This document shows, piece after piece, positions 1 to 14,000 of a stretch of 60,000 bases of DNA. The notes beneath the pieces are model-generated. The model was not told the origin of the DNA. It saw only the letters and a list, made by a program, of their open reading frames with translations, and made no database searches. This stretch comes from Hydractinia symbiolongicarpus. Taxonomy: Eukaryota; Cnidaria; Hydrozoa; Anthoathecata; Hydractiniidae. A program made the position numbers and the translations under genes. Location of the stretch: contig NC_079877.1 in assembly GCF_029227915.1 (NCBI RefSeq), forward strand, positions 30,903,851 through 30,963,850, given 5' to 3'. The number at the start of each line of letters is the position of its first letter. Positions within the stretch are counted from its first letter, which is position 1.

Positions 1-406
1 TGGGTTCTCTTTTTCCTAAATTGACAGCTTTCCTGTCGTGAAAGGGTTGCTTTTTTTTACATTTGTTTCACTTGCTATTTTGCGATTTAATTACTTAGAT
101 AGTAGCAAAAAAGACTTTTTACTTTTTTAAAAGTGTGTAGGTTGCTTGTTAGATTATTCAAGCTTGACCCTCTGTTGTTTAAATCTTTACATTTTTAGCT
201 GCTTAACAGCTGCTTTAACTTTGGCTCGAAAATTTTAGGTATTTCCTGTCTACTCTTTTACTTACATTGCGAATCCCTATAAAAGAGAACGCCGTGTAAA
301 TATTTACTTTCAGGTTAGAGCATTAAGAGATTGGGTCTACTGTTATTATTATTTGTATAAATGAATTTACACTTTATTCTTACGCTTAAATCTACAATAT
401 GCATAC
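1..406. other. Intron sequence at left edge, no exon seen
   Basis: AT-rich sequence with no Gly-X-Y frame and no convincing exon on the minus strand. It is taken as part of the intron after exon 43 of the VWA/WAP collagen. Confidence 0.6.
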
Positions 407-2012
407 CTGCCATACCAACTCCTCCATCGGGCCCAGGTATTCCAGGCTTTCCTTTCTTTCCTTGATCACCTTGTAATCCAAGCGGACCCTTTTCACCTCG
501 TTCACCTCTTGGTCCAATTACAACCCCGGGTTCCCCTACTTCTCCTTGATCTCCGTAATCCCCGTCAATACCTTTTTCTCCCGGATACCCTTTGGGAGCT
601 CTTGATGGATCACCTCCAGTTTGCTGTGGACCTGAAATTAACGACATGCAATATTTTATATTAAAATTAGCTTGGGTAAAATAAAGAAATATGGCTACAT
701 ATCATTTTTAATTGCAGAAATTCTACCTGGATCTCCTGCCTCGCCTTGCTCTCCTTTTTTACCAGGCATTCCAATATAACCGCTGCTACCCAAAGGACCT
801 ACTGGACCAGGGCCACCATCTCGTCCACGCTGTCCTTTTTCACCTTTATCTCCTTTCTTCCCTGTTCCATCCTTACCAGTATCGCCGACCTCTCCCTTCT
901 CTCCCTTAGCGCCATCAGACCCGTCTTCACCAATATCACCTGTTATTCCCTTTCTACCTTTTACTCCTAAAAAACAATAAAATATCTCAGTTAATTTCAC
1001 GCTCTTAAAACAAATGCACATGCAACTTCAACTTTTACGGCTAAGCCTACCTTTGTTTCCTCTTGGCCCCTGTGGTCCTGGTGGACCATGACTTCCAAAA
1101 TCACCGGGTTCTCCGCGTGGTCCTGGCTCTCCTTTGACACCAAGTTCTCCTGGAGCCACCAAGAGTGTTCCTGGTTCCCCCACTGGTCCTGGTTTTCCAG
1201 TGCTTCCTTGAGGACCTGAATAGAAGGAAAGATATTTAAAAGATGTTATACTGTGCTTCAGATAATAAGTTCTCTTGCGCCAAGAGGTCTAACCTTTGTC
1301 TCCTATGTAATCTTTTTTCTCGCTGCCTGGAGGTAAACTTGCTGGATCACCAACATTTCCTTTTAGTCCAACTTCTCCTTTTGGTCCCCGTTTCCCAGGT
1401 CTGCCATCCCCTTCTGTGTTACCCATTTGTCCTTTCGCACCAGGAGGACCTATAATATTACCAATACAAACGTGCATATTTTTTCCAAAACAATACCTTT
1501 TTGGTATTGATACGAAAAAAAAATTAAAATAACTTACCAGTAGGGCCTTCAACACCCATAAAACCAATATCACCTCTTTCACCTTTAGGGCCGGCTGGTC
1601 CATCGTATCCTACTGGCCCTCGAACTCCCTGATTTCCAATTTTACCAGCAGGGCCTAAAAAATGAAAAGATGAATAAGCATAATTTGAAAACAATACCAA
1701 TGACAACATACTGTCTGGAATTTAATAACCAGTATTGGAGTAGATATTTTAACTCTTGCACTTGTTTTGCTAACTGAATTCCAGAGAAATTGTATTCATA
1801 GATGAATAATCATAAATCATTACCTCTGTATCCCTTTGCTCCCAATTCTCCTTGACGACCAACTCCTCCTATTTCACCGATATCGCCACGAGGGCCGTAA
1901 CCGATTTCTCCTGGTAACCCCTTTGTACCTTTTGGTCCATCAGAACCAACTTTACCAACAGAACCTGGATCACCATCTACACCTGGTCTACCTTCTGCAC
2001 CTCGTGGACCTC
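407..2012 (-). CDS. Exons 38-43: collagen helix block 4 (continues off the left edge)
   Basis: Six phase 1-1 exons at 1824-2012, 1538-1654, 1294-1449, 1051-1215, 727-966 and 407-631 give about 364 residues of mostly Gly-X-Y. Interruptions include [20 protein letters not shown] in 1294-1449, LLVAPG in 1051-1215 and SRAPKG in 407-631. The last exon ends in phase 1 at donor GTATGC, so at least one more exon lies left of the window. Confidence 0.86.
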
Positions 2013-5000
2013 CTGCATAAAAAACAGTTAATATAATGGAAATATAATGTTAAAATAATGTATAATGTCTATTTTCTTCTCATAATAACATATGAAATTA
2101 TTATATTAGGCGCACCTTCGCATTTTAAAGCTCTGGATATATCTCCACTTAAATCTGCTACTAAGGATGACAGATCAGAAGCTAAAAAGATATGTTCTGG
2201 CTTTGAAATAAACGATTCCAGTTCAACTCGATTGATTTCTTGACCAATTCCAACGGAAAAGATGTCAATTCCTTCTGTTGCAAGCTCTTTCGCGACAAGA
2301 TGTGGTGCCCTCGTATTTTTAACATATGTCTGTTGACCGTCGGTTAGCAAAATCAACACCTTACATAAAACAAAAAAGTGTTGGTGTAAATAATACTGAT
2401 GTGTTTATCACTTACGAGAAGAAAATATATGGTATTCTCCCGTTACTTTTTTTCATTATTTTTTCTTATTGCATACCAAAAACGAAAATTTTTTGTTTAT
2501 ACAGAAAAAGGTTAATATACGCGGAAAAGACTTGTACCTTTTTAGAGTTTCCACGACCACCACCTGTTACGGAGAACATTTCCTTTGCTTTTTCCAAGCC
2601 AAGGTCAATTCTAGTTTGCTTCCGATCATATGCAAGGTCATCAATTGCGCGTTTTAAGTCCTCTGTATTATCGTGGGCGTCAAATCTGATACGCAATGTA
2701 GCTTCATCGCTGTACACCACGACACCAACATGTATACCTTTTGCGGAAATTCCACCAACTTTATCGATGACAGATTTGATAAACTCTTTCTCCTCTTTGT
2801 AGCCATTGGCAGTAAGAGAGGCTGATGCATCCAACATAAAACCAAGATCTGTGGCTACAGCCAGACCATTACCATCATCTGTGCAACCTGAAACAATGGG
2901 GGAGGATGTACATATAAATGTGCTTCTATCATAGACATTAGCTTTAAGAAATGTAATAGAATAAAGTTAGCCCAAAATACAAATTCAAAGCTAAAATTTA
3001 TCATGTCAACAAACCAATCGAAATTGTAGAATTGTCTTATTGCGGCATGCTCTTAGATGGAATTTTTAAAGGCATACATGCAAACAAATGTTTGTGATGA
3101 TGAATGTGGGGAAATTGTAAATAACGTAAGCGATTGAACTTTTTATCCTCTTATAAAGTTTCTCCTTTTATACGTACCGGGTAGTCCACGAGGTCCTGGA
3201 TCACCATCGTCACCAGGCACACCTTTTCCTCCGGAACCAGACATTTCTCCACGCTGTCCTTTTACTCCTTTAGACCCTTGTTTTCCTGAATCACCACGGG
3301 GTCCCTGAGGACCAACTGGACCTGTCTGTCCTGGGAAGCCATCCTCTCCTGCTCTTCCAGAACGGCCTGGCAAACCTTGGTCACCTTAAAAATAAAGAAA
3401 ACAGATTCAGTAAAAGATAATCAATTCAAACAATGAAAAGAGAATATATAAGTTTAAGGGATAAAATAAAACATTATGGAATGCACTTTTTATAAGAAAC
3501 TAAAACAATGAAGGGGTAATTAATCAAATATTAATTATGAAGTTTGTGAGAGTCTTTTTTGCGTATTTTGACATACAAGTAACGATCAGTTACAATGTGC
3601 TGTAAATTCGACCTTATATCTAAGAAAAAAATCTCAAGCGCTTTGGAAGTATCTTTTTTTGTCTAAATAAGCTACAGTAATCAAAGCTTTATAAAAAGTT
3701 TGGAGTTCTCAGTACTCATATAGGTAAGAAGATGAAAGAAAGCAGCATATATTTTTCTCAGCTCATTTTGCTTTTGTTTGAATGCGCAAAATATATTATT
3801 ACCTTTGCATCCTCCACGGCCAATCAAACCAATTTGAAGATCAATCTTGCGTATCAGTTCGTCAAAATTGTCTGCCACCACAACATTATCACCAGCTACA
3901 ACGGATAACTCTGTTTGAGCTATTTCTCGTCCAATGCCGATAGCGTACCGCAGAACTGACGCTTCAACTAGTGGTTTTACAGCTTCTTGTAGAGAAACTT
4001 GATCCTTTGCGTATGACTGTATACCGTCGGTCATTAACACCAAAGCCTAAATAAAACAAAATCATTCGAGTTAAATCAAAACTGGCTACCGTCCCCTTTT
4101 AAAACTATAGCGAAGTTTAAATCTAACTTTGTTAATCAAGTATCTAACTTTTTGTTTTTTTTATGCTCCAATAACTTGTCTCTTTTTACCTTTCTTACGC
4201 CAGCTCGAGCTCCATTTGTTTCAGTAAGTGCTTCTTTATGGGCCAATATTAACGCTTTGTCAATACGAGTAGCGTCGCCAGAAGCGTATGACAAGGTGCG
4301 GATTGCATCAGTAAGTGCAGTCAGTTGGTTATGATCTGAAAGCTTAATGTTAAGCCTGGCATCTGTGTCGTATGTGACCACACTCACCCGAGTTAATTGA
4401 TTGTTTACGTCAAACTTTTGAACAATGTTATCAATGAAGACTTTCATTTTGGAGAAATTTTCTGATCCTACGCTACTAGATGTATCAATTAAGAACACGA
4501 TGTCAGTGGTCAAAGCGTCATCACAAACTAAATAAATAGAAACAAGAAATAGATAGAAAAATATTCAAAACTTATGCTAGGTTTCATTTTACACGGTTCT
4601 GTATGATTATTTCCTTTTTATTGGCTAAGCAGTGCGCCATTTTAATATGGTAGAAGAACTTGCCAATCTCCGTGTTTAGTTAAGCACATACTTATTCTTG
4701 AAGCGTCAGGCCCTGGCTGTCCACGGTTTCCTGGTTGTCCTTTCTGACCTTGAGGTCCAGGTAGTGAATCTCCCTTTTCTCCTTTGATTCCCTTTTCTCC
4801 TTTCTCTCCTAGGACATCTGCACCATTCTTCCCATCAGCACCTTAACAGCAAAGTTACAATTATTTACGAATTTCAAAAGATGTGTGCCATTTACGACAC
4901 TAAAACAATTTATACTCAAGTTAATTTTGTAAATGAAGATAGAGATACAACCACTATTGTAGCATTACCTATAGGTCCCGGTACTCCCATGAGTCCATCG

Positions 5001-8000
5001 TCACCAGGTATGCCACGGGAACCTATTCCTTCTTCTCCTTTAAATCCCTTTACTCCCTTAGGTCCATCCTCTCCTTGTGGACTAAGTCCTCGACTTCCTT
5101 TAGCACCGTTGTCTCCAGGATCACCCTTTGCACCATCATAACCATCTTTTCCAGGCTCGCCGACAGTAATGCAACCAGCTTCAAATGAATCTTGCAGGTT
5201 ACCAATGGCATTAACCAGCTCATTATAACTTTCGATCTCCAAATAGTAACTTGGGTCTGAGACAAGTTCTTTTAAAAATTCTTTGTTTTTCTCCACACCT
5301 ACACCTATAGCAAACACATTAACGCCGGAATCCCTTAACGTTTTCGCATAACTAACAGATGTATTAATCAGTTTGCCAGCAAGGGTTTCAGCTACAATGT
5401 GTCCATCACCAAGTATAACCAAGGCCTTAGCTGTGTCTTTTCTAGCACCATGCTCTTGTGTGAACAAATTGTTACTGGCCATTTCCAACGCCAAATCTAA
5501 TCGGGAGAAATCAGCTTGATCGTGTTTAATACCATCTACAGCATTGGATAGGTCTTTCTCGGTTTCAAACTCATTAAAGTTAAGCTCAATTTCAGCTTTC
5601 TGACTATATTTAATAATTCCAGCCTGTGTTTTTTCTGGTCCAACAGGAAATTGCCCCAGAATATTTTTAATAAACTGCTTCTGTTTATCAAAATCACTTG
5701 GCGTTACACTTCTTGATGAATCAAGTACAAACCCGATATCTGTTGGATCTCCGAATCGGAAACAACCACTTGGTGGTGGAGCTAAAAAAAGGGTTTTGTC
5801 TGATTTATTTTTTGGTTAATATTGCTTCGATATTGTAGATAGAAATATCATGTAATCAATGTATATGTTCAGCATTTTTTTTAAAAAAGTGTAACTTAAA
5901 AATAGCCTTTACCGTCTTCTCCACGCTTTCCATCCGGACCACGAGGCCCTTTGTTTCCTTTGTCACCTTTTTCAGTTACACCTGGAGGTCCAGGATCACC
6001 ATTTTCACCAGGAGCACCTGTTTGTCCGTTTAAACCAGGGAAACCATTTAATCCTGGATCACCATCTGGACCAGCCCGTCCTAAGAGAATACGTGTTGTT
6101 AGGGCAAACTTTGTTTTACCTTTTGATGAAACATAAACCTTGCTGTACGACAAAACATTTTAATGTATCTGTACTGGTAATTGCAAGAGGTCCGAATAAT
6201 TATATAATTATAATTGTTGAAATTCAGATTACATACGCTGCAGTAGATCATAAAAACCAATAAAAAACTAACCTGGTTCTCCTATGTCACCCTGTACTCC
6301 ACCGAAGCCTTTAGGTCCTCTTGGTCCACGCTCTCCTCTTGGACCACGTGGTCCCTCGGATCCTTCAGGTCCTACAGAACCTGCGTCACCACTTTCACCT
6401 TTATCACCTTTATCACCTCGATCACCCGCCATCTTGTTTTTCATCTCTTTCATCTCCTCTGAAAATGTTAATTGTTTATTAGCTTTATTTTTGTGAAATG
6501 TTTATAGCTTCAGATAAATTAATCGAACATCTTATTATGTCTTTGTCTTCTCAACAATTAACACAATAAAATAATAAAAAATTAAAGCTGCAAACCTTCT
6601 GTAGGAGGACTGCCATTTTCACCCACAGGACCAGGATCACCAACTTCACCAGGAGGACCTTGATCCCCTTGACGTCCTAAATCTCCTATCTCACCTCTAG
6701 GCCCTCTTATACTTTCCCCTGGTTCTCCAACTGCGCCAATTCTCCCTGGGATACCGTTTTTGCCTGGAGTGCCAGTACCTCCAACTTCACCCTTAAAACA
6801 ATAATGAACTTTGAGAAAAACAGAAGTTTCAGTACAACAGTACAATTAACAATGTAGATAATCACAACATGCTTGAACACACTTTGATAAAAAAAATCTT
6901 CAAATAATAATAAAAATAATAATAGTTGTTCGATGATAAATTGTGGAATCTTATATACCTTAGCACCTTCCTTTCCACGCTTTCCGGCTGCTCCGTCACT
7001 TCCTTTCATTCCCTTTTCACCGCTGCTTCCCTTTCTACCACGTTCACCATTTTTGCCAGGGTCACCAGGACTACCCTTTGCTCCTTTTTGCGCCTCTCCA
7101 ATATTAGGTGCGTCATCACCAATTTCGCCTATCGAACCTCTTGGACCATCATTTCCTTTAGGTCCCTAAAATGTATAGCTTAAATCTATCAAATATTGCT
7201 CGCAAAAAGTATGTGAGCCAAAAACATTGAATGCGGGTAGTTGATGGGTGAATTCCCGTAGATTTCCCACGGGCTGGCAACTAGTGGAAAAAGTAACGAT
7301 GGTACTGACATTGCAAACTGCGCCCTTCACCTTTTTATGTCTGTTAACATTTAGTTCAAACGAGTAAGGTTTAATGGGAGTGATAGAATAAAGAAACGAT
7401 ATTTTTTGTTTAAATATAGGCTTTATGTTACCACGACTTAAATTTAAAATTCAGCAGTTCGTAAAAACTTTGTTATTTTCCACTTACAGTTGGCCCAACT
7501 TCACCAGTTCCACCTCTTGGCCCTCTTTTCCCTTGTGGACCTGGTTCACCCACGTCACCTCGAACACCTTGTTCTCCTCGTTTACCAGGCATACCCGGCT
7601 TACCAATCTCTCCTGATCGACCTTGATCTCCTTCTGGACAAGCAGGACATGGACCACCTAAGTAACCTTTGGGACCATCCAATCCGTCTTTTCCTACATC
7701 CCCAGGAGGACCAGTGTTTCCTGGAGGACCCTTTACACCCTTGGCACCTTTCGGACAAGCACTTTCGATACATTTGACAATCACATCCTCTCCTACGCAT
7801 ATAAAAACGCTTAATTAAGACATATTAATACATACACAAAAAGAAAAATGAGGAAAGAATTAGGACTTTTTCCCTACCTGGTGGACCTGGTCCTCCTGTA
7901 TTGCCGACTGGACCAACTGGTCCTTTGGGACCTGGTGGACCATCCATACCGGGTTTACCAGGAATAATTTTTCCGTTTTTACCAGAAAGACCTCTTGATC

Positions 8001-11000
8001 CATCTTCACCTTTTCTACCCTTCTGACCAGCAAGGCCTTCCATACCAGGAACTCCTAAAAAAAACGATAATGATGTTGAAGTGAATCAACATAACGTGAG
8101 CGCCACTTCAGAAAAGCATTTTCATTTAAAAGATAAATACATGCTAAATGATTTTCTTTCCGAGTAAATCACAGTCTAAACAACATTTTTCTATTATACC
8201 TCTTTGCTTTACGAATGTTATTTAATAGGCACTAACACATTGTAAACACAACCGTACCATATACAAATGTTAAACAACAAAAACACATTTCTTCACTCAA
8301 AATAATTATTACCTGACATTCCATTTTCTCCTCGTCGACCACGAGGGCCAACTGCACCTGGATCACCAGCAGGACCGATAATATAACCCCCTTGTTTTCC
8401 CTTTGGACCTTCTGGACCAACATCACCAATTGGACCTTCCCTGCCAGGCAAGCCTTTTTCTCCAATACCACCTGGAACACCTTTTTTGCCAGGAATCGAC
8501 TAAAAAAAGTAAAGTTTAGCAATTTAAAGTAATTCTGCGGTTACCTTTGTTTGATTAGAAGATTAGAAAAGAACTTACTGCTCCATCTTCTCCCGGATTT
8601 CCATCAACACCATTAAAACCTGTTGGCCCAACTTCTCCCTAAATAAGACAATCACAGTATGAATAATTCTTTCACAAAACTGATTGTTTAATAGCATACA
8701 GATGAAGAATGTCTTACTTTGTCTCCTGCATCTCCTTTTTGCCCAGGATTTCCTTTGTCTCCAATTTCACCTTTAAGTCCTTTAAGACCTCTTACTCCAA
8801 CCGGCCCTTTGTCGCCCTAAACAAAAATTTTGAAAAATTTTAATAAAACTTTGAAACAAGTTGCTTTCTAGTTGTTCATTAAGATGTACTTAACACGCAC
8901 TGTCTCTCCGGGCGGACCAGTTAAACCTTTTGGGCCTACACCACCACGAGCACCAGGCCTTCCCTAAAATGAAAACACAATTTGGATATAAGTTGCAATT
9001 ATTAAACCCTTATTCGTTAAGCTTTTACAACAAGCATTTATACTTATACGAGCAAAACTTCCGTCGATTTTGTCTCTTTGAAGTTTAATTCTATGTGAAT
9101 GCTTTTACAACTCTGGAGATACCTTAAATTCCTTAAAATGTGAGTGCTATTGAAAATACTTCTCGTTAAAATGTAATCGACCTTAAAGGGTTGCTGTCAA
9201 AATAAAGCCTCCCAAATTTGTAAAGATTCACAACCTTAGAGCTGCTAAAAAATGAAAATTGAATCTTTCGGCAGAAGGCATTCAAATTGTAAATTATACT
9301 TAATTTAACCGTCCTCTTTATCAAATGACACTTTTTGCCAGGTTAAAAGAAACATTGACTGATTCGTTACATTCAACCTAGATTTACTAATTATTAACAA
9401 AACATCGTTTCTGTATTACTGCATGATAACTTTCAATCCAATACAGTGTAAAAACAAATACAATCAAATGCAGCGAGGTACCAAATTTGTAGATACCTTA
9501 GCTCCCTTCTCAGTGGAGTCGACACCTGGAAGACCATCTTCTCCAACATCGCCTTTTTCGCCGTTACTACCAGGAGGACCTCGTGGCCCTTCTCCTTTTA
9601 GACCACCTGTACTATAATTGGGTCCAGGATCTCCTGATGTTCCCTAATGCAAAAAATGAAAATAAAAAAATTATAAAAAAAGTTCTCAATTAAGAAAAAA
9701 GATGTAAAACTTTAATTTGATTTATTGATGTTAAGTTCTTAGTTTTTTCATATATAAAATAAATAAGTGAAAAACACCTACTCTTTCTCCTCTATCTCCC
9801 TTGATGTATTTGATTATAACCTAAAGGATAATAGAAAAAGTATACAAGCTTGGTTTTCAATAAAGTCCGTTTTTGTTATGAAACATTTTTTGCACAACTG
9901 TTGTAATTGAAAAATTATATCTTTACAACATTTTGTTGTGGAATGACAGATTGTGTCGTTTTGTTATGTGACATAAGTTTCCAATAAAGTAGTAACTGTT
10001 TACAGCTGTTGCTCAACAGTCTTGATGTTATTGAAAACCATTGAAAAGGAGAGATGAAGAACGCATATCAAAAAAGAAAGTATATTACTGGTTCTCCTTT
10101 TTCACCACGTTCTCCAAAAAATCCATCATCGCCATCGACTCCTTTGCTTCCCTGTAAATAAACAAATAATAAAAACCATAGCTACAAAATCAGTTGTCTT
10201 TCTTTAATTTTAAAATAGTGAAATAGAGATACAAAACGTTTGCACACAAACGCCCATCCGTAAATATATTTGATTATGTTGTACAAAATATTTTAATACA
10301 TATGTACATACATATACATAACACCGTTCATCCTAAGTTATTATTAACTATCAAAAAAACTGCTGTATTCTTTCATTTTTGGATACTTACTTCTTCGCCA
10401 CGGTTTCCATCAGCTCCTTTCTCACCCTAACAAAAAATATCGTATTTACAACGAACTATTATAACTATGATGAAAAAAATCTTGCATAAATTCCCTGTGA
10501 TCAATTTGTTCATGTTACGCCCTCACCTTAATTCCGTTTTTTCCTGCTACTCCTGAATCTCCCTAAAATACAAGAATAGAGATTGTTGTAACAGTTAACC
10601 CATTGAGTCTACTTTATTTTTCTTTACAAATTTAACTATTAGATGAAGTAAATTCTTGATGCAGAATAATGGGATATAAGCTCACCTTTTCACCAGGAAA
10701 AACTTCTAGGTCTGGGTTAAATGGCACGGCTTTCCCCTACGATGCAGAAATTATAGATTAAAAAACTTCATATAATTATAAAATGGAACTATAGTCATTA
10801 GCCAGTGTCAATTTGTGTACTACCTTTGGACCTTTAGCTCCTCTGTAACCTTTATGTCCAGGTGGTCCATTAAAACCAGCTAAACCGGCTTCACCAGCGC
10901 TCCCCTAAAGTAAAAATACGTTTAATATAAGAAAGGTGATTGGTTAAAATCATGAGTGAGAAAGACATTACTGATAAAGAATTATTTATCAATAAGAATT

Positions 11001-14000
11001 CGTACTATTTTTAAGGCAAAACAAAAAAACTAAATATGCTTACAGATTGTCCTGGTAACCCACAGTCACCATCACTTCCTCTCCGCCCAGCAACGCCAGG
11101 AACACCCTAAATATATATGAACTTAATCTTTCGAAGGTAACAGACAACAAGAAGATGATGCTAAAAGTCATAATCAGGAGGTACTTACAGGTATTCCATC
11201 GTAACCAGGGAAACCGGGAAGACCAATCAAACCCTACAATAAAATGTGAACATGAACAATTTGAGTCACATTAAATAACTAGTGATGATATTGAAAAAAA
11301 TAGGTATTGACTTACAGGTTCCCCTCGAACTCCCTTGCCTCCCATCATTCCATTAGGACCTTTGATACCTTTCTCACCTTGAAGACCTTTTGGACCAATC
11401 AATCCCTAAAAAAAATGTTAAATGTCATCCCTCGGTGTAACAAACGCTATTTGATTACCATATTTAAATACTGCTCTTACCCGGACTCCGGGTTCTCCGG
11501 CTGGGCCAACGACTCCTGGACGCCCCTATGGTAAAGCAAAAAATGTAAAATCATTGTACAACTTAAATTTTGTTTAGTTACCAGCCCTTATAGAAATTAG
11601 GTAACTTACTCTTGCACCCTTTGGACCTTTGTGGCATGTTTTTGGTTTGCACCCTCCCTATAGATAAGAATATATAAAAAAAAATCGAAAAAAAAAAAAG
11701 AAAAAAATTATTTTGCGTAAACTTACTGCGTCTGGACCACCGATTGGACCAGTTGGTGGTAATGATGTTCCAGCTGTAAAGATATGATAATTTGATTAAA
11801 TTCTTCTTTTTATTAAAAACAGTGCGATTCAGTTACACACTGTCAATCACAACAACTTCTTTGTTATTAAAATGTAAGGAGGATAGTGTACCTTCACCGC
11901 ATGCAAAATCAGCAAGATCTTGACCGTATTGCAACATTCCTGCTGCATTTTTAGTTAACCAAACACGATCTTCAATGCCTTTATCATCACTAGTTAGTGC
12001 TTGCAGAACATCACCATCAACATCACCAATGCCAATGACAATAACATCAACACCACGTGCACGTAAGGTAGCAATTCTTTTAGACATTTCGTCAGAAGGA
12101 GAAGGAGAGGATGGTCCAGTTATCAAAACCAACATCTATGGCAACAAAAATATGTGTGTAAAGTTATTTATATCGTACTTTATATAAAAGAGTTCGACAA
12201 GCTGATTATAGGATTTAAGGGTCGGTTATCAAAAAATTACCTTTGGCACGTCATTTCGAGTTCCACCAACAGCGCAAAATATAGCATCACACGATAATCC
12301 CAACACATCAGATATTTTTCCCTTTCCTTGCTCGAATTTCACTCCCTCAACACGCTGTTTCATGTTTTCATTCCAATTTTGCGCTGTGTTGAAATCAAAC
12401 ACAACCTTTGCTTCTCGTCCAAACGTCATCAGTGCCACATGTGTTTTTTCATCACTAACTTCAAAGTGATCAATCGATGATCTTAAGAAATCTTTTGTAC
12501 GACTGAAATCTTCTTCTTTCATATTCTGATGAACAGCAAAAGCAATATCGATTTTGCGTTTGCAGACTAAAAGATAACAGGTATCTCATATAAATACCGA
12601 AAGTTAATGTTTGTAACATTTTTTTTTTACTTTCTATCTTATTATTCTTACCGTACTCTGGTTGCACACAGACTCTCTTGCATCCTTTCTTGCAACATTT
12701 AGCATTTCCAAAACAATCAAAATCATTAGCACATTCATGCTGAACTCCCACACAAGTTTCAGCAACAACTGGCTCTCTTTCTGCAATACATTTACCAGGT
12801 TTTTCTAAACAAAATCATTAAATATTATTATAATGTTTAGATCTGAAACTACTTGTTTTTTTGTTCAACTTACCGTTACATGTTTCTTTTGCAATTGAAT
12901 AAAGTTCAGGGATAATGTCATTGAAGGTTTCGCCATCGAAAATTGCACTTTCTGATGATGCTATTTTGTTCATTTGATACTTATTGACTTCAGCTCCAAC
13001 TCCAATAGCAACAACCTTTACTCCATATGACTTTAATGGTTCAGCTACCTCCACCAGATCCTTCATGTGATTTGACACAGAACCATCGAAGAAGACAATT
13101 AACACCATTGGCCTTCTTGTTCGGATTTTTCCTTGTACGCTAAACAAATCTGATTTCGCAAGTTGTAAAGCTCTGTCCACACGTGTTGTGGATTTAAAGT
13201 GCCTTAAATCTTTGATTGCCTGTTTAATTTTACCAGCGGTGTCATAACGCACGAAATTAAATCCAACTTCGGCAGTTTCGCTGTAAATTAAGGAGGAGAA
13301 TCGAGCTTCTTGTTGAGAAACTGCAAATGAATCAACAATGTCTATAGCGAACTTTTTCATCTCCTTGTAGGCTTTGTCTCCAACACTTTGTGAGGAGTCC
13401 AATGCAAACGCAACATCAATTGATGTTAAACAATCTAGAAAGAAACAAAGACTTTTTCAATAAATGCACTTTTTATAAGAATGTAGTTAAAGACTCAAAA
13501 CTCTTGAAATTTATAAATAAGAATAAAAATCTCAATTCTTTCCTAAGATATTGAGACAATGGTTCTTTCTAGCAGTTCCACTCTACGGGATAATCAACGT
13601 CAGTGCCCATAAAGCTCCCCACGCTTACATCAGCAACAATTAGAATATTGTGGGAGGTTAGGGTCTAATCAAATAACCTAAGATCCTATACAATTGTGTC
13701 AATATTGATTCAAGCCAAAACAGCACACAAAAAACATGATAGTGGTATTGGAAGAGAAAATAATTGTATACGTACTTAATAATGGCGAAGTACAATTCTT
13801 GACACATCCATCAGAACAGCATTTTTTAACACCAGGACAATCTTGATCCCCAAGACAGACATCGCGTTGATTGTTGCTACATTTGAAAGGTGGAAGAGGT
13901 TTCGCACATTTTCCTTTTTTTACTAAATATAAAAACAAAACAATAAAGTCATTACTTTAATTTTATTTTATTTATTTATTTATTTATTTTATTCTTTTTT

